NCBI GenBank assembly: GCA_017617235.1
Contig: JAFZWQ010000022.1
Location: 1-60,068 of the forward strand
Origin: Bacteroidaceae bacterium
GTDB taxonomy: Bacteria > Bacteroidota > Bacteroidia > Bacteroidales > Bacteroidaceae
Length of the DNA stretch: 60,068 nucleotides
Direction of reading: 5' to 3'
Shown here: positions 17,649 to 26,364 of the stretch, one piece after another
How the letters are laid out: every line of letters starts with the position of its first letter
Position numbering within the stretch: the stretch's first letter is position 1
The notes under the pieces: generated by a model
Told to the model about the DNA's origin: nothing
The model's database searches: none
Seen by the model: only the letters and a program-made list of their open reading frames with translations
Translations under genes and position numbers: made by a program

Positions 17649-17716
17649 AATCCTACCGTCGGAGCGTTGCAACGCTAGGCGGGGAACGATGTGACGCTAG
17701 GCGGGTAGCGTTGAGA
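17649..17716. repeat. Dispersed intergenic hairpin repeat, copy 1
   Basis: The segment between the convergent PAP2 and porE genes opens with TAATCCTACCGTCGGAG, followed by the palindrome GCGTTGCAACGC at 17664-17675. Bases 17652-17715 match the reverse complement of 53133-53196 at about 57 of 64 positions. TAATCCTACC also starts the hairpin at 35605. Its place between convergent genes suggests a transcription-ending role, though no T run is present. Confidence 0.75.
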
Positions 17717-17738
17717 CGTTCTGTCGGAGATGACAGAT

Positions 17739-19772
17739 TTATTCGTCTTCGGGCTTTTGAGGCGTGGCCTCGGGTTGTGGGGTAGTTTGGTCGAAGAGTC
17801 CGTAGGTGGTGCGGAGAACGCGGAATTCGGTACGACGGTTCAGCGCATTGCAAACTTCCTGGCGGGTTTCGTCTTCGATTTTGAGGATGAAACTCTCTGT
17901 TAATGTGTCTCCTTCCTGCAGGAAGGGGTTCTGTTCGGCAATCTTTCGGGTGACTATCTTCGGACGACTCTCGCCATAGCCAACGGGGGTCAGACGGTCT
18001 TCGGCAATGCCATGTTCGATGAGGTAGTTTACTACGCTCTCGGCACGGCGTTGGCTGAGGCGTTCGTTGTATTCATCGGGTCCGCGATAGTCGCAATGGC
18101 TAGCTAGTTCGATGGTGATGTTGGGGTTCTCGTTGAGCAAGTCGACCAGCGAATCGAGGGCTTGGGTGCTGTTGGGCGTCAGTTCGGCAGAGTCGAATTC
18201 GTAGAACACGTTGCGGACGAGGACGGGTGCCGTGATGCTGCCCAAGGGGAACTGGAGCACGAATTCGCGGCTGACGGAGCTGGTGTCGATGCGCAGTTCC
18301 TCTTTGTGGTTCAGGTAACCTTTGCAGGTGCCCAGGAACAGGTAGTCGACATTGGGCTTTATCTCCTGTTCGAACGAACCGTCGCCACGTACGGAGAGTT
18401 TGAGGTTCGTTCCGTCGTTGCCCACCATATAGACGAGGGCTTGTGGCAATTCGTAGCCATCCTTCTCGTAGACCCAGCCCTTGACGATTTGTATCACCTC
18501 AGGACACTCGAATGAGAAGATGTGGTCCCAACCGCGGGCGTCGCCCCTGTTTGAGGAGAAGAAGCCGCGATTGTGCAGTCCCTCGAAGGTCATCCCGAAG
18601 TCGTCGCCTGAGGAGTTCATGGGAACTTTCAGGTTCTCGACGGTCCACACCTCGTCGCTGTCCTGCTTGGCACAGAAGAGGTCGAGGCCTCCCATGCCCA
18701 CATGTCCGTCACTCGAGAAGTAGAGGTCGCCGTTGGGGCGGAAGACGGGAAACATCTCGTCGCCCTCGCTGTTGATGGGCTCCCCTAGGTTTTCCACACC
18801 GCCCAGCCCGCCTTCGGTGATGGCAATGCGCCAGATGTCCAGTCCTCCCAGACCACCCGGCATGTCGCTGGTGAAGTAGAGCCAGCGCCCATCGGGACTA
18901 ACCGCAGGATGGGCATAGCTGGACAATGTGTCCTTCGATATTTGCAGCAGCGTGGGCTTTCCCCACGAGGCATCGCTGCGCTGGCTAGTGTATATCTGGG
19001 CATAGCGGGGATACGAAGGATCGTGGGCGCAACGGGTAAAGTACATCGTCTTTCCGTCTGGTGAGAAACAGCATGCCCCTTCGTCGTATTCGCTGTTCAC
19101 CTCCGATTCGAAGGCCTCCGGTTGTTGCCATTTCCCCTTCTCGTCCTTCTTTGCCAGGAACAGGTCGCCTGCCTTCATGCCCGTGATGTCGCTCATCTCG
19201 TTGCCTGCAGCCTGTGGACGGGTGGAGGAGAGGTACAGCTGATCCCACTCGTCGCCATACAATACGGGGCAGAAGTCCGTACGACGCGAGTTCAGGATGG
19301 GTTCCTTCTTTACGGTGTAGAGTGTCTCTTTCTTTTTCCACAAAGGTGCTTGCACACAGCTCTGCAGGCCGCGTTTGGCCCGTTCGTCGTTGGGAATGAA
19401 GTCGAGGAAGTGTTCGTAGCTCTTGGCGGCATTCTTGTAATCCGCGTTCCGATGCTGCATTTGGGCCAGCCGCAGGACAGCCATCGAGTCGGCGTATCCG
19501 TAACGGATGGCATTCTGATAGGAACCTATCGCTTTGGCTGTGAAGTTGATACGACGGTAGCATTCCGCCATTTTCCAAGCTCGTTCGCCACGTTTCTCTT
19601 TGTCTTTTATGGAGGTGCGGCTGTAGCCTTTCTTGTATTCCGTTGCAGCTGCGTAATATTCGCCGATGGCGAAGTGCGCATCACCCTTCTTGATGTTCTG
19701 GTCGGCCCCACAGCTGGAGAGTCCCAGCAATAGGGCTGAAAGATACAAAAATATGAGTGCGCGACGTTTCAT
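17739..19772 (-). CDS. porE: PorE-like type IX secretion lipoprotein (TPR, PD40 propeller, OmpA domain)
   Basis: 677 residues, close to the roughly 670 of Porphyromonas PorE. The N-terminus is a lipoprotein signal with lipobox LSSC near residue 21. Residues about 25-150 are TPR-like helices (AIGEYYAAATEYKKGY). Residues about 170-400 hold PD40/WD40-type repeats (SPDGKTMYFT, SPDGRWLYFTSDMPGG, RPNGDLYFSSDG). A carboxypeptidase-regulatory-like segment follows, about 430-510. The OmpA domain fills the end (FYEFDSAELTPNS, LASHCDYRGPDEYN, LSQRRAESVVNYL) and should bind peptidoglycan. PorE anchors the type IX secretion machinery at the outer membrane. The ORF lies 30 bases after topB. Gene name rests on architecture; related OmpA/PD40 paralogues exist in the phylum. 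Confidence 0.83.
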   Translation of the reverse strand: MKRRALIFLYLSALLLGLSSCGADQNIKKGDAHFAIGEYYAAATEYKKGYSRTSIKDKEKRGERAWKMAECYRRINFTAKAIGSYQNAIRYGYADSMAVLRLAQMQHRNADYKNAAKSYEHFLDFIPNDERAKRGLQSCVQAPLWKKKETLYTVKKEPILNSRRTDFCPVLYGDEWDQLYLSSTRPQAAGNEMSDITGMKAGDLFLAKKDEKGKWQQPEAFESEVNSEYDEGACCFSPDGKTMYFTRCAHDPSYPRYAQIYTSQRSDASWGKPTLLQISKDTLSSYAHPAVSPDGRWLYFTSDMPGGLGGLDIWRIAITEGGLGGVENLGEPINSEGDEMFPVFRPNGDLYFSSDGHVGMGGLDLFCAKQDSDEVWTVENLKVPMNSSGDDFGMTFEGLHNRGFFSSNRGDARGWDHIFSFECPEVIQIVKGWVYEKDGYELPQALVYMVGNDGTNLKLSVRGDGSFEQEIKPNVDYLFLGTCKGYLNHKEELRIDTSSVSREFVLQFPLGSITAPVLVRNVFYEFDSAELTPNSTQALDSLVDLLNENPNITIELASHCDYRGPDEYNERLSQRRAESVVNYLIEHGIAEDRLTPVGYGESRPKIVTRKIAEQNPFLQEGDTLTESFILKIEDETRQEVCNALNRRTEFRVLRTTYGLFDQTTPQPEATPQKPEDE

Positions 19773-19802
19773 ACATCTATAATAACGTGCGCGAGGGTGG
19801 TT

Positions 19803-21611
19803 TTATTGTACGCGTTGGCTCGTATTATCGGATAGGACGGAGAGAACGAGGTCGCTGACCATCTGCTTCAATTCGTCGATAAACTGCTTGGCTTCGTACT
19901 GCCGGCTTTCGATGAGGCGAAGTTTGCGTTCCCAATGACCTGTGAGTTCTGCGCTTTTCAGCAACTCGTTCTTGATGAGTCCGATAAGTTCCACTCCTGT
20001 GGGCGTGGCCCATAGGTTCTTCTTTTCCTTGCGGATGTAGTGGCGGCGGAACAGGGTCTCGATGATGGCGGCACGTGTGCTTGGGCGTCCGATGCCGTTT
20101 TCCTTCAGGGCGTCGCGCAGTTCCTCGTCGTCCACGAATTTGCCCGCTGTCTCCATCGCGCGCAGCAGGGTGGCTTCGGTGTATGGCTTGGGGGGTGTGG
20201 TTTGTTTCTCGGCCAGGTCGGGCTCGTGGGGTCCCGATTCGCCTTTCTTGAATTCGGGCAGCGTCTTTTCTTCGTTGTCTTTCTGGTCGTCCTGCTGTTC
20301 TTCCTTTTGCCAGAGAATGCGCCATCCGGGGTCGGTTATGTGCTTGCCTGTGGCCTTGAACTGAATGTCGGCGACTTGGCCCATAACGGTGGTGGTGTCG
20401 AAGAGGCAGTCGGGGTAAAAAGCACCGATGAAACGGCGCACAATTAAATCATAGACCTTCGCCTCGACTTCTGTCATTGCCTTCGCCTCGACGCCTGTCG
20501 GGATGATGGCGTGGTGGTCTGTAACCTTCTTGTTGTCGAATACCTTTTTGCTCTTCGCCAGCGGCTTGCCCTTGATGCGTTCCATGAGGGGGAAGTAGGC
20601 GCGCAGTCCGTTCATGATTTGGGGACATTTGGGATAGACGTCGTCTGGCAGGAAGGTGGTGTCGACGCGCGGATAAGTGGTGTATTTCTTTTCGTAGAGG
20701 CTCTGGATGAGTTGCAGCGTGAGGTCGGCAGAGAAGCCATACCGTTTGTTGCACTCTACTTGCAGGGAGGTGAGGTCGAACAGTCTGGGTGGCGCCTCTG
20801 TGCCTTTCTTCTTCTCTACGCTGGTGACGGTGAAGGGCAGTTCGCGCACAGCGGCCAGGGCTGCTTCGCCTTCCTCGCGAGTCTTGAAGCCTTTGTCTCC
20901 CTCCTCCATAACGGCGGAGAAGATGACGTCGCGGTATTTCGTCGTCAGCACCCAATAGGGGACGGGCACGAAGGTTTCTATCTCCTGCTGACGGCGCACG
21001 ATGAGGGCGAGGGTGGGGGTTTGGACGCGTCCGATGGACAGTACTTGCTTGTCCTGCGTCGTGTTGTTCCGATATTTCAGGGTGTACAGGCGGGTGGCGT
21101 TCATGCCGAGTGTCCAGTCGCCGATGGCGCGCGACAGTCCGGCTTCGTACAGGCTTTGGTATTCCGACTGGTCTTTCAACGTCTGGAAGCCCTCGCGGAT
21201 AGCCTCTTCCGTCAGCGACGAAATCCACAGGCGCTGGACGGGGCATTTGGCGCCCGTCATCTGGATTACCCACCGCTGGATGAGCTCACCCTCCTGGCCG
21301 GCATCGCCGCAATTGATGATGCGTTCGGCATTTTCCATCAGCCGTTTTATCGTGTTGAACTGCTTCTCGACGCCCTTGTCCGACTTCAACTTGATGCCAA
21401 AGCGCTGGGGTATCATGGGCAGCTGGCCCAGACTCCATTGCTTCCACATGGGCGAATATTCGTGAGGCTCCTTCAGTTCGCACAGGTGGCCGAAGGTCCA
21501 GGTAACCTGGTATCCGTTGCCCTCCATATATCCGTCGTGCTGCTGCGTAGCGCCCAGCACATGGGCGATGTCGCGCCCTACCGACGGTTTCTCTGCAATG
21601 CAAACAATCAT
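19803..21611 (-). CDS. topB: DNA topoisomerase III
   Basis: 602 residues from ATG 21611; the frame extends 12 codons upstream but into the promoter. A type IA topoisomerase that relaxes and decatenates DNA by a transient 5'-phosphotyrosine. The Toprim domain opens with MIVCIAEKPSVGRDIA and has NCGDAGQEGELIQRW near residue 100. The active-site Tyr is in YTTYPRVDTTFLP near 310. ENGIGRPSTRAAIIETL near 490 is the conserved C-terminal core motif. No mobile-element genes adjoin, so it looks like the chromosomal copy rather than one from a conjugative element. Confidence 0.95.
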   Translation of the reverse strand: MIVCIAEKPSVGRDIAHVLGATQQHDGYMEGNGYQVTWTFGHLCELKEPHEYSPMWKQWSLGQLPMIPQRFGIKLKSDKGVEKQFNTIKRLMENAERIINCGDAGQEGELIQRWVIQMTGAKCPVQRLWISSLTEEAIREGFQTLKDQSEYQSLYEAGLSRAIGDWTLGMNATRLYTLKYRNNTTQDKQVLSIGRVQTPTLALIVRRQQEIETFVPVPYWVLTTKYRDVIFSAVMEEGDKGFKTREEGEAALAAVRELPFTVTSVEKKKGTEAPPRLFDLTSLQVECNKRYGFSADLTLQLIQSLYEKKYTTYPRVDTTFLPDDVYPKCPQIMNGLRAYFPLMERIKGKPLAKSKKVFDNKKVTDHHAIIPTGVEAKAMTEVEAKVYDLIVRRFIGAFYPDCLFDTTTVMGQVADIQFKATGKHITDPGWRILWQKEEQQDDQKDNEEKTLPEFKKGESGPHEPDLAEKQTTPPKPYTEATLLRAMETAGKFVDDEELRDALKENGIGRPSTRAAIIETLFRRHYIRKEKKNLWATPTGVELIGLIKNELLKSAELTGHWERKLRLIESRQYEAKQFIDELKQMVSDLVLSVLSDNTSQRVQ

Positions 21612-21644
21612 GCGTTTCTTCCTTTCTTGTCTGTTCGACGGACA

Positions 21645-21652
21645 CAAAGTTA
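21645..21652 (-). promoter_or_regulatory. -7 box of the topB promoter
   Basis: TAACTTTG on the minus strand, 33 bases before the topB start. A TTTG lies 23 bases further upstream (21679-21676), a slightly long spacing. Confidence 0.55.
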
Positions 21653-21743
21653 CGGAAAATTCGTGAGAAACGTGTCAAAAATGCGTCCCTAATTTGCCAG
21701 CTTCTCAATCCATAGTTGAAAGGATTGTGTTCCTAACTTCCGC

Positions 21744-21825
21744 CATCGGCGATGAACGCACATCCATCGGCGATGAATATACAGACATCGGCGGTGAACG
21801 TACATCCGTCGAACGATGAATACAC
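21744..21825. repeat. 21-bp tandem repeat, about four units
   Basis: Units begin at 21744, 21765, 21786 and 21807, each 21 bases, following CATCGGCGATGAA plus an eight-base tail; the fourth is diverged and short. There are no spacers, so it is not a CRISPR array. It fills the middle of the 332-base gap between topB and the GH43 gene (21612-21943), which otherwise holds only their two promoters. Confidence 0.85.
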
Positions 21826-21874
21826 TTTGGGAAGCGTTCCTTGCAACTAACCTTTGTAATATTGTCGAAAATAC

Positions 21875-21905
21875 TTGCCATTCTCGTCAATTTTCCGTAT
21901 ATTTG
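21875..21905 (+). promoter_or_regulatory. GH43 gene promoter
   Basis: TTG at 21875-21877, 20 bases, then TATATTTG at 21898-21905. A good Bacteroidota promoter 38 bases before the ATG; it also shows that the upstream extension of the frame is not coding. Confidence 0.72.
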
Positions 21906-21943
21906 CCCTGATTTATGCGACGAATGACAATGATTGTCGGACT

Positions 21944-24832
21944 ATGAGAAACAAACGAATACTGTGGGTTGCAGCGGCTCTTGCGATGGGTCTGTCCTGC
22001 AATGTTCAGGCGCAGACAGCGCTGACGGTGAGTGAGATGACCTCCTTGGCGACGCCCGCTACCGGCAGTGTCGTCTCTATCCACGACCCTTCCGTCGTTT
22101 TCCGAAAGGGCACGTATTACATCTGGGGCTCGCACCTTGGCGTTGCCAGCAGCAAGGACCTAGTAACCTATAACCCGCTGTCAGCCAGCAGCCAGACATT
22201 TGCCAAACCCGACGGCACGCGCTGCGACTTCAAGACCGCCTTCAACGAACAGGTGGTGAAGCAGACGAAGGACTATCGCGGCCAGCTGGTCGATATGCCC
22301 CAGGTGGACGCGGAAGCTTGGTGTTCTTGGTACGCGGAGAATAAGGAGACCTGGATCAACGGCAACATGTGGGCGCCGGATATCATCTACAACGAGACGA
22401 TGAAGCGTTGGTGCATGTATCTGAGCCTGAACGGCGACCGTTGGGCCAGCGTCATCATCCTGCTCACATCGCCCTCCGCCACAGGCCCGTTTACCTATCA
22501 GGGGCCCGTCGTAATGGGCGGTTTCAACGGGGAAAACGGCGCGCCGTCGTACAAGAATAGCGACATGCACCTGGCCCTCGGCTCGCTGTCCAGCCTGCCC
22601 CCACGCTACAACCAGCAGGGAAAGTGGGGAACCTACTGGCCAAACTGCATAGACCCCTGCGTGTTCTATGATGAAGAGGGCGAGCTGTGGATGACCTACG
22701 GCTCGTGGAGCGGCGGCATCTTCATGCTCCGTCTGGACAAGGAAACCGGTCTGCGCGACTATACCTATCAGTACGCTTCCGACTACGACTCGAAGGGCGC
22801 CAACGGCGTCAGCGACCCCTACTTCGGCAAGAAGATAGCCGGTGGATACTACGTCAGCGGCGAAGGCTCGTACATCCAGCACATTGGCCAGTACTACTAT
22901 CTGTTCATGAGTTACGGCGGCTTCGCCCCAGGCGGCTATGATGCCGACGGAAACATACAGGGAGGCTACGAGATGCGAATCTTCCGCTCGAAGAACCCCG
23001 ACGGACCCTACGTCGATGCCGCAGGCAAGTCTGCCCTCTTTGCAGACCGCTGGGTGCTGAACTTCGGCAAAGGCGCCACAGACAATCGCGGCCTGCGACT
23101 GATGGCGGCATACAACCAATGGGGCAACCAGACCGTTGGCGAACGTTCCCAGGGGCACAACTCAGCCTGTCTGGACGACAAAGGCCGCTCGTTCGTCGTG
23201 TATCACACCAAGTTCAACGACGGCACGCTTGGTCATCAGGTTCGCACCCACCAACTCTTCCTCAACGAAAAGGACTGGCTCGTCTGCGCACCCTTCTGCT
23301 ACAGGGGAGAGGAAACTACCGATTCCGCCATAGCCCATACCCCCATTTCCGTCGATGAAATCGTGGGAAATTATCACTTCATGCTCCTGCCTTACGCACA
23401 GAACCAAGGCGAATACGAAGAGGTAGTTCCCACGGAAGTGACCCTGAACGCCGACGGCAGCGTCACAGGAGCCCAGACGGGAACTTGGAAGCAGACGGAC
23501 GGAACCTCGTATCTCACCCTCAAACTCGGCAATACCACCTACTATGGTGTATTCGTCGAACAGGAGGTGAACGGCGCCACCCAGCAGAACTATCAGACCA
23601 CCCCACTGAAGGCATTGGCCTTTACCGCTGTCGCCTCCAACGGCACTCCCGTGTGGGGCTATAAGCTTCGCCCCAAGCATGCGGTGGCCTATAACTATAC
23701 CAACAATACCATTAATGTAAAGTCTGGGGCCACCTACTCCAAGAACATCAGCCTGATGTTTCCCACGACGGATAACACCGTCCTGAAGTGGACCTCGTCG
23801 GAACCCGACGTCATCAGCGAGACGGGAAAATACAATCCACGCGACGAAGTAACCCCAGTAACCCTCACCGTCAACCTGTCCTGCGGCGAATATTTCTGGC
23901 AGCAAAGCTACGATGTGAAGGCACAGAAGAAAACAACCCCCTCTGGCGACTACAGAACAGACCTGAAGGCATACTATAATATGGATGTGCTGCCCTGTTA
24001 CAACGCCTACGATGAAGCGCAGCATACCTACCACAATGCTGCAGGGACGGGCACGAAGCCAGTATTGGAAAGCGATTATGACCGCTTCGGAATGGTCCTG
24101 CATCAGTTCTTTGGCAGTCAGGCCAACTGCTCCTATACCCGTATGAACAATCCGCTCGTGGGCATCGAAGACCTCACGGGATTCTCCGTCAGCCTATGGG
24201 TAAAGCGCAGCGATGCAAACGTGTGGGACGCCCTATGGGGTTTCTTCAACAGCACCTCGTCAACCGCCAAGGGAGCACGTTTCTTCCTTACTGGCAACAG
24301 TTACTTGGGATACAACGCGAACGACACCACTTGGTTCGACATCAATCACCCCGACAAGGGCACATTCAGCGATATCCCTGTGGGCGAGTGGGCTTTCGTT
24401 ACCTTCACAGCAGGCCCTGAGAACGGCATTCGCCTCTATGTGAACGGCACCAACAAATCGCCCCACGCTATGGCTTCGAGCAAAGGCGTGACCAAGGTGA
24501 AGGAATTGCCCTGTGCGGAACTTGTCGATTGTGTCAGGAAATTGAAGTATTTCTATCTGGGACTGGGCTCGTTCTGGGGCTCGGCAGATTGTTATATCGA
24601 TGACGTGCTGATGCACAGCCGCGAACTCTCGGCAACCGACGTCCGCGCTCTGAACACGATGGCCAATCGCGTTACCGACTTTACGAAAAACGGCGATGAA
24701 ACCGACGTTTTTCCCGTATTCATCGAGACGCTACCCCAGCAACGGGGCATCTTTGACCTGCTGGGACGCCGTGTTTCCAGGCCCACCCGAGGTCTGTACA
24801 TCATTAATGGAAAGAAAGCATTAGTTAAATAG
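21944..24832 (+). CDS. Secreted GH43 glycosidase with LamG domain and type-IX-like tail
   Basis: 962 residues from ATG 21944 (signal peptide MRNKRILWVAAALAMGLSCN, cleaved near VQAQ). The five-bladed GH43 domain covers about residues 40-450, with the base Asp in IHDPSVV near 48, the second Asp in CIDPCVFYDEEG and the acid Glu in YYVSGEGSYI. A GH43-C-like beta domain follows (about 465-590), then a linker and a LamG/concanavalin-like domain (about 680-900: DLTGFSVSLWVKR, GEWAFVTFTAG). The end (GIFDLLGRRV, GLYIINGKKALVK) is a short type-IX-like sorting tail. GH43 members act on arabinose- or xylose-containing glycans; arabinan is a reasonable guess. The next gene starts 2 bases after the stop. 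Confidence 0.9.
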   Translation: MRNKRILWVAAALAMGLSCNVQAQTALTVSEMTSLATPATGSVVSIHDPSVVFRKGTYYIWGSHLGVASSKDLVTYNPLSASSQTFAKPDGTRCDFKTAFNEQVVKQTKDYRGQLVDMPQVDAEAWCSWYAENKETWINGNMWAPDIIYNETMKRWCMYLSLNGDRWASVIILLTSPSATGPFTYQGPVVMGGFNGENGAPSYKNSDMHLALGSLSSLPPRYNQQGKWGTYWPNCIDPCVFYDEEGELWMTYGSWSGGIFMLRLDKETGLRDYTYQYASDYDSKGANGVSDPYFGKKIAGGYYVSGEGSYIQHIGQYYYLFMSYGGFAPGGYDADGNIQGGYEMRIFRSKNPDGPYVDAAGKSALFADRWVLNFGKGATDNRGLRLMAAYNQWGNQTVGERSQGHNSACLDDKGRSFVVYHTKFNDGTLGHQVRTHQLFLNEKDWLVCAPFCYRGEETTDSAIAHTPISVDEIVGNYHFMLLPYAQNQGEYEEVVPTEVTLNADGSVTGAQTGTWKQTDGTSYLTLKLGNTTYYGVFVEQEVNGATQQNYQTTPLKALAFTAVASNGTPVWGYKLRPKHAVAYNYTNNTINVKSGATYSKNISLMFPTTDNTVLKWTSSEPDVISETGKYNPRDEVTPVTLTVNLSCGEYFWQQSYDVKAQKKTTPSGDYRTDLKAYYNMDVLPCYNAYDEAQHTYHNAAGTGTKPVLESDYDRFGMVLHQFFGSQANCSYTRMNNPLVGIEDLTGFSVSLWVKRSDANVWDALWGFFNSTSSTAKGARFFLTGNSYLGYNANDTTWFDINHPDKGTFSDIPVGEWAFVTFTAGPENGIRLYVNGTNKSPHAMASSKGVTKVKELPCAELVDCVRKLKYFYLGLGSFWGSADCYIDDVLMHSRELSATDVRALNTMANRVTDFTKNGDETDVFPVFIETLPQQRGIFDLLGRRVSRPTRGLYIINGKKALVK

Positions 24833-24834
24833 GT

Positions 24835-26355
24835 ATGTTACGTAAGATTCGAACAACACTTGCCGTCCTCTTCTGGATTGGGGTGACGCTGCTCTTCCTA
24901 GACTTTACGGGAACGGCTCAGCGCTATCTCGCCTGGATGGCCAAAGTGCAGTTCCTGCCCGCTGTGCTGGCCCTGAATGTGGTTGTGGTGGTAGGCCTCG
25001 TCCTGCTCACCCTGTTGTTTGGCCGCATCTATTGCTCCGTCATCTGCCCGTTAGGCGTAATGCAGGACTTCATCGCCTGGGTGAGCAAACGCAAACTGTT
25101 CCGCAAGAACAAGAAGGCGAAGTATGCCAACAAGTACAGCTACTCGCCAACCAAGCGCATCCTGCGGGCACTGGTATTGCTCGTGTTCCTTGTCTTGATG
25201 ATAGCCGGATTCAACACGCTGGCCATCCTCATCGCTCCCTACAGCGCCTACGGCCGCATCGCCACGAACCTGATGCAGCCTCTATACCTTTGGGCGAACA
25301 ATGGTTTGGCAGCCATCGCCGAACATTACGATTCCTACCTATTCTATTCTGTCGATGTGTGGTTGCGTTCCGTCCTCTCACTCGGAATTGCTGCAGGAAC
25401 CCTACTTATCGTGGGCATTCTAGCCTGGAGAGGCGGCAGAACGTATTGCAACACCATCTGCCCTGTGGGTACGATACTGGGCTACATCAGTCACTTCTCC
25501 CTGTTTGGTCCCGTCTTTGATAAGGACAAGTGCAACGGTTGCCGTCTCTGCGAGCGGAACTGTAAGGCCAGTTGCATCAATATTGGAGACCACCATGTGG
25601 ATATGACGCGTTGCGTGATGTGTGGCGACTGCATGTCGCTCTGTCCGCAAGGCGCCCTGCGATTTGGAAACAGGGCTCATAAGCCCCATAAGGCCCATAA
25701 GCCTCATGAGCCTAATGAGACCAATAAACCGGATGAGGACCGTCGTGCTTTCATGAAAGGCTTGGCATTGGTGGCTACGGGGGCTGCGGCAAATGCTGTA
25801 GCAAAAACCGTAGATGGCGGACTGGCCACGATTGAGGACAAGGTGACTCCTGAACGGCAGACACGCCTTGTTCCTCCTGGTTCGCTCTCCTTGGAGCATT
25901 TTACCCAACATTGCACAGCCTGCCAGCTGTGCATCGCCAACTGCCCTAATCAGGTGTTGCGTCCCAGCGACGATTTGGAACACTTGATGCAACCCCAGAT
26001 GCAGTTCGAACAGGGATACTGCAGACCCGAATGCAACCGCTGTTCGCAGGTTTGCCCAACGGGAGCCATCCGTCCCATTACCATCGAGGAGAAAACAGCC
26101 CAGCAGATTGGTCATGCCGTTTGGGTGAAGGACAATTGTCTGTGTGTCACAGAAGGAATCACGTGTGGCCATTGTGCCAGCCATTGCCCAACGGGAGCCA
26201 TCGAGATGGTGCCGCTGGACGATAGCGATGAGATTTGGATACCCGCCGTCAACGAATCGGTTTGCATCGGTTGTGGCGCCTGCGAGAATCTGTGTCCGGC
26301 ACGTCCCTTCAGCGCCATCTATGTCGAGGGCTACGAAACCCACCGGGAGTTATAA
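24835..26355 (+). CDS. NapH-NapG-like quinol dehydrogenase fusion with an internal Tat motif
   Basis: 506 residues in two joined halves. Residues 1-280 resemble NapH: four or five membrane helices, two CxxxCP motifs (GRIYCSVICPLG, GRTYCNTICPVG) and two [4Fe-4S] motifs (CNGCRLCERNC, CVMCGDCMSLCP). A low-complexity His/Pro linker follows, then DRRAFMKGLALVATGAAA near residue 302, a twin-arginine pattern followed by a hydrophobic stretch. Residues about 345-506 resemble NapG, with four more cluster motifs (CTACQLCIANCP, CNRCSQVCP, CGHCASHCP, CIGCGACENLCP). In Nap systems, NapH oxidises quinol and passes electrons through NapG to a periplasmic reductase. The genes for a Tat-type reductase and TatAC follow directly, which supports export of the second half. 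The topology is inferred. Confidence 0.88.
   Translation: MLRKIRTTLAVLFWIGVTLLFLDFTGTAQRYLAWMAKVQFLPAVLALNVVVVVGLVLLTLLFGRIYCSVICPLGVMQDFIAWVSKRKLFRKNKKAKYANKYSYSPTKRILRALVLLVFLVLMIAGFNTLAILIAPYSAYGRIATNLMQPLYLWANNGLAAIAEHYDSYLFYSVDVWLRSVLSLGIAAGTLLIVGILAWRGGRTYCNTICPVGTILGYISHFSLFGPVFDKDKCNGCRLCERNCKASCINIGDHHVDMTRCVMCGDCMSLCPQGALRFGNRAHKPHKAHKPHEPNETNKPDEDRRAFMKGLALVATGAAANAVAKTVDGGLATIEDKVTPERQTRLVPPGSLSLEHFTQHCTACQLCIANCPNQVLRPSDDLEHLMQPQMQFEQGYCRPECNRCSQVCPTGAIRPITIEEKTAQQIGHAVWVKDNCLCVTEGITCGHCASHCPTGAIEMVPLDDSDEIWIPAVNESVCIGCGACENLCPARPFSAIYVEGYETHREL
25673..25735 (+). repeat. Degenerate 9-nt repeat encoding a His/Pro/Glu linker
   Basis: About seven units of the form CATAAGCCC / CATGAGCCT run in frame between the two halves of the NapH-NapG-like protein, giving a linker rich in HKP, HEP and NKP. 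Similar CATAAG/CATAGG-type runs occur in the noncoding stretch at 40150-40195. Confidence 0.6.
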
Positions 26356-26364
26356 TTGACAATT

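Noticed and set aside
19803-21611. topB as a marker of an integrated conjugative element
   Set aside because: No relaxase, tra or integrase genes are nearby and neighbours are housekeeping genes.
21744-21825. Possible CRISPR array
   Set aside because: The 21-bp units adjoin directly with no spacers and no cas genes are present.
21705-21890. Small minus-strand frame with repeated SSPMDVR-like segments
   Set aside because: It is only the 21-bp tandem repeat (seven codons per unit) read as protein; it crosses the GH43 promoter.
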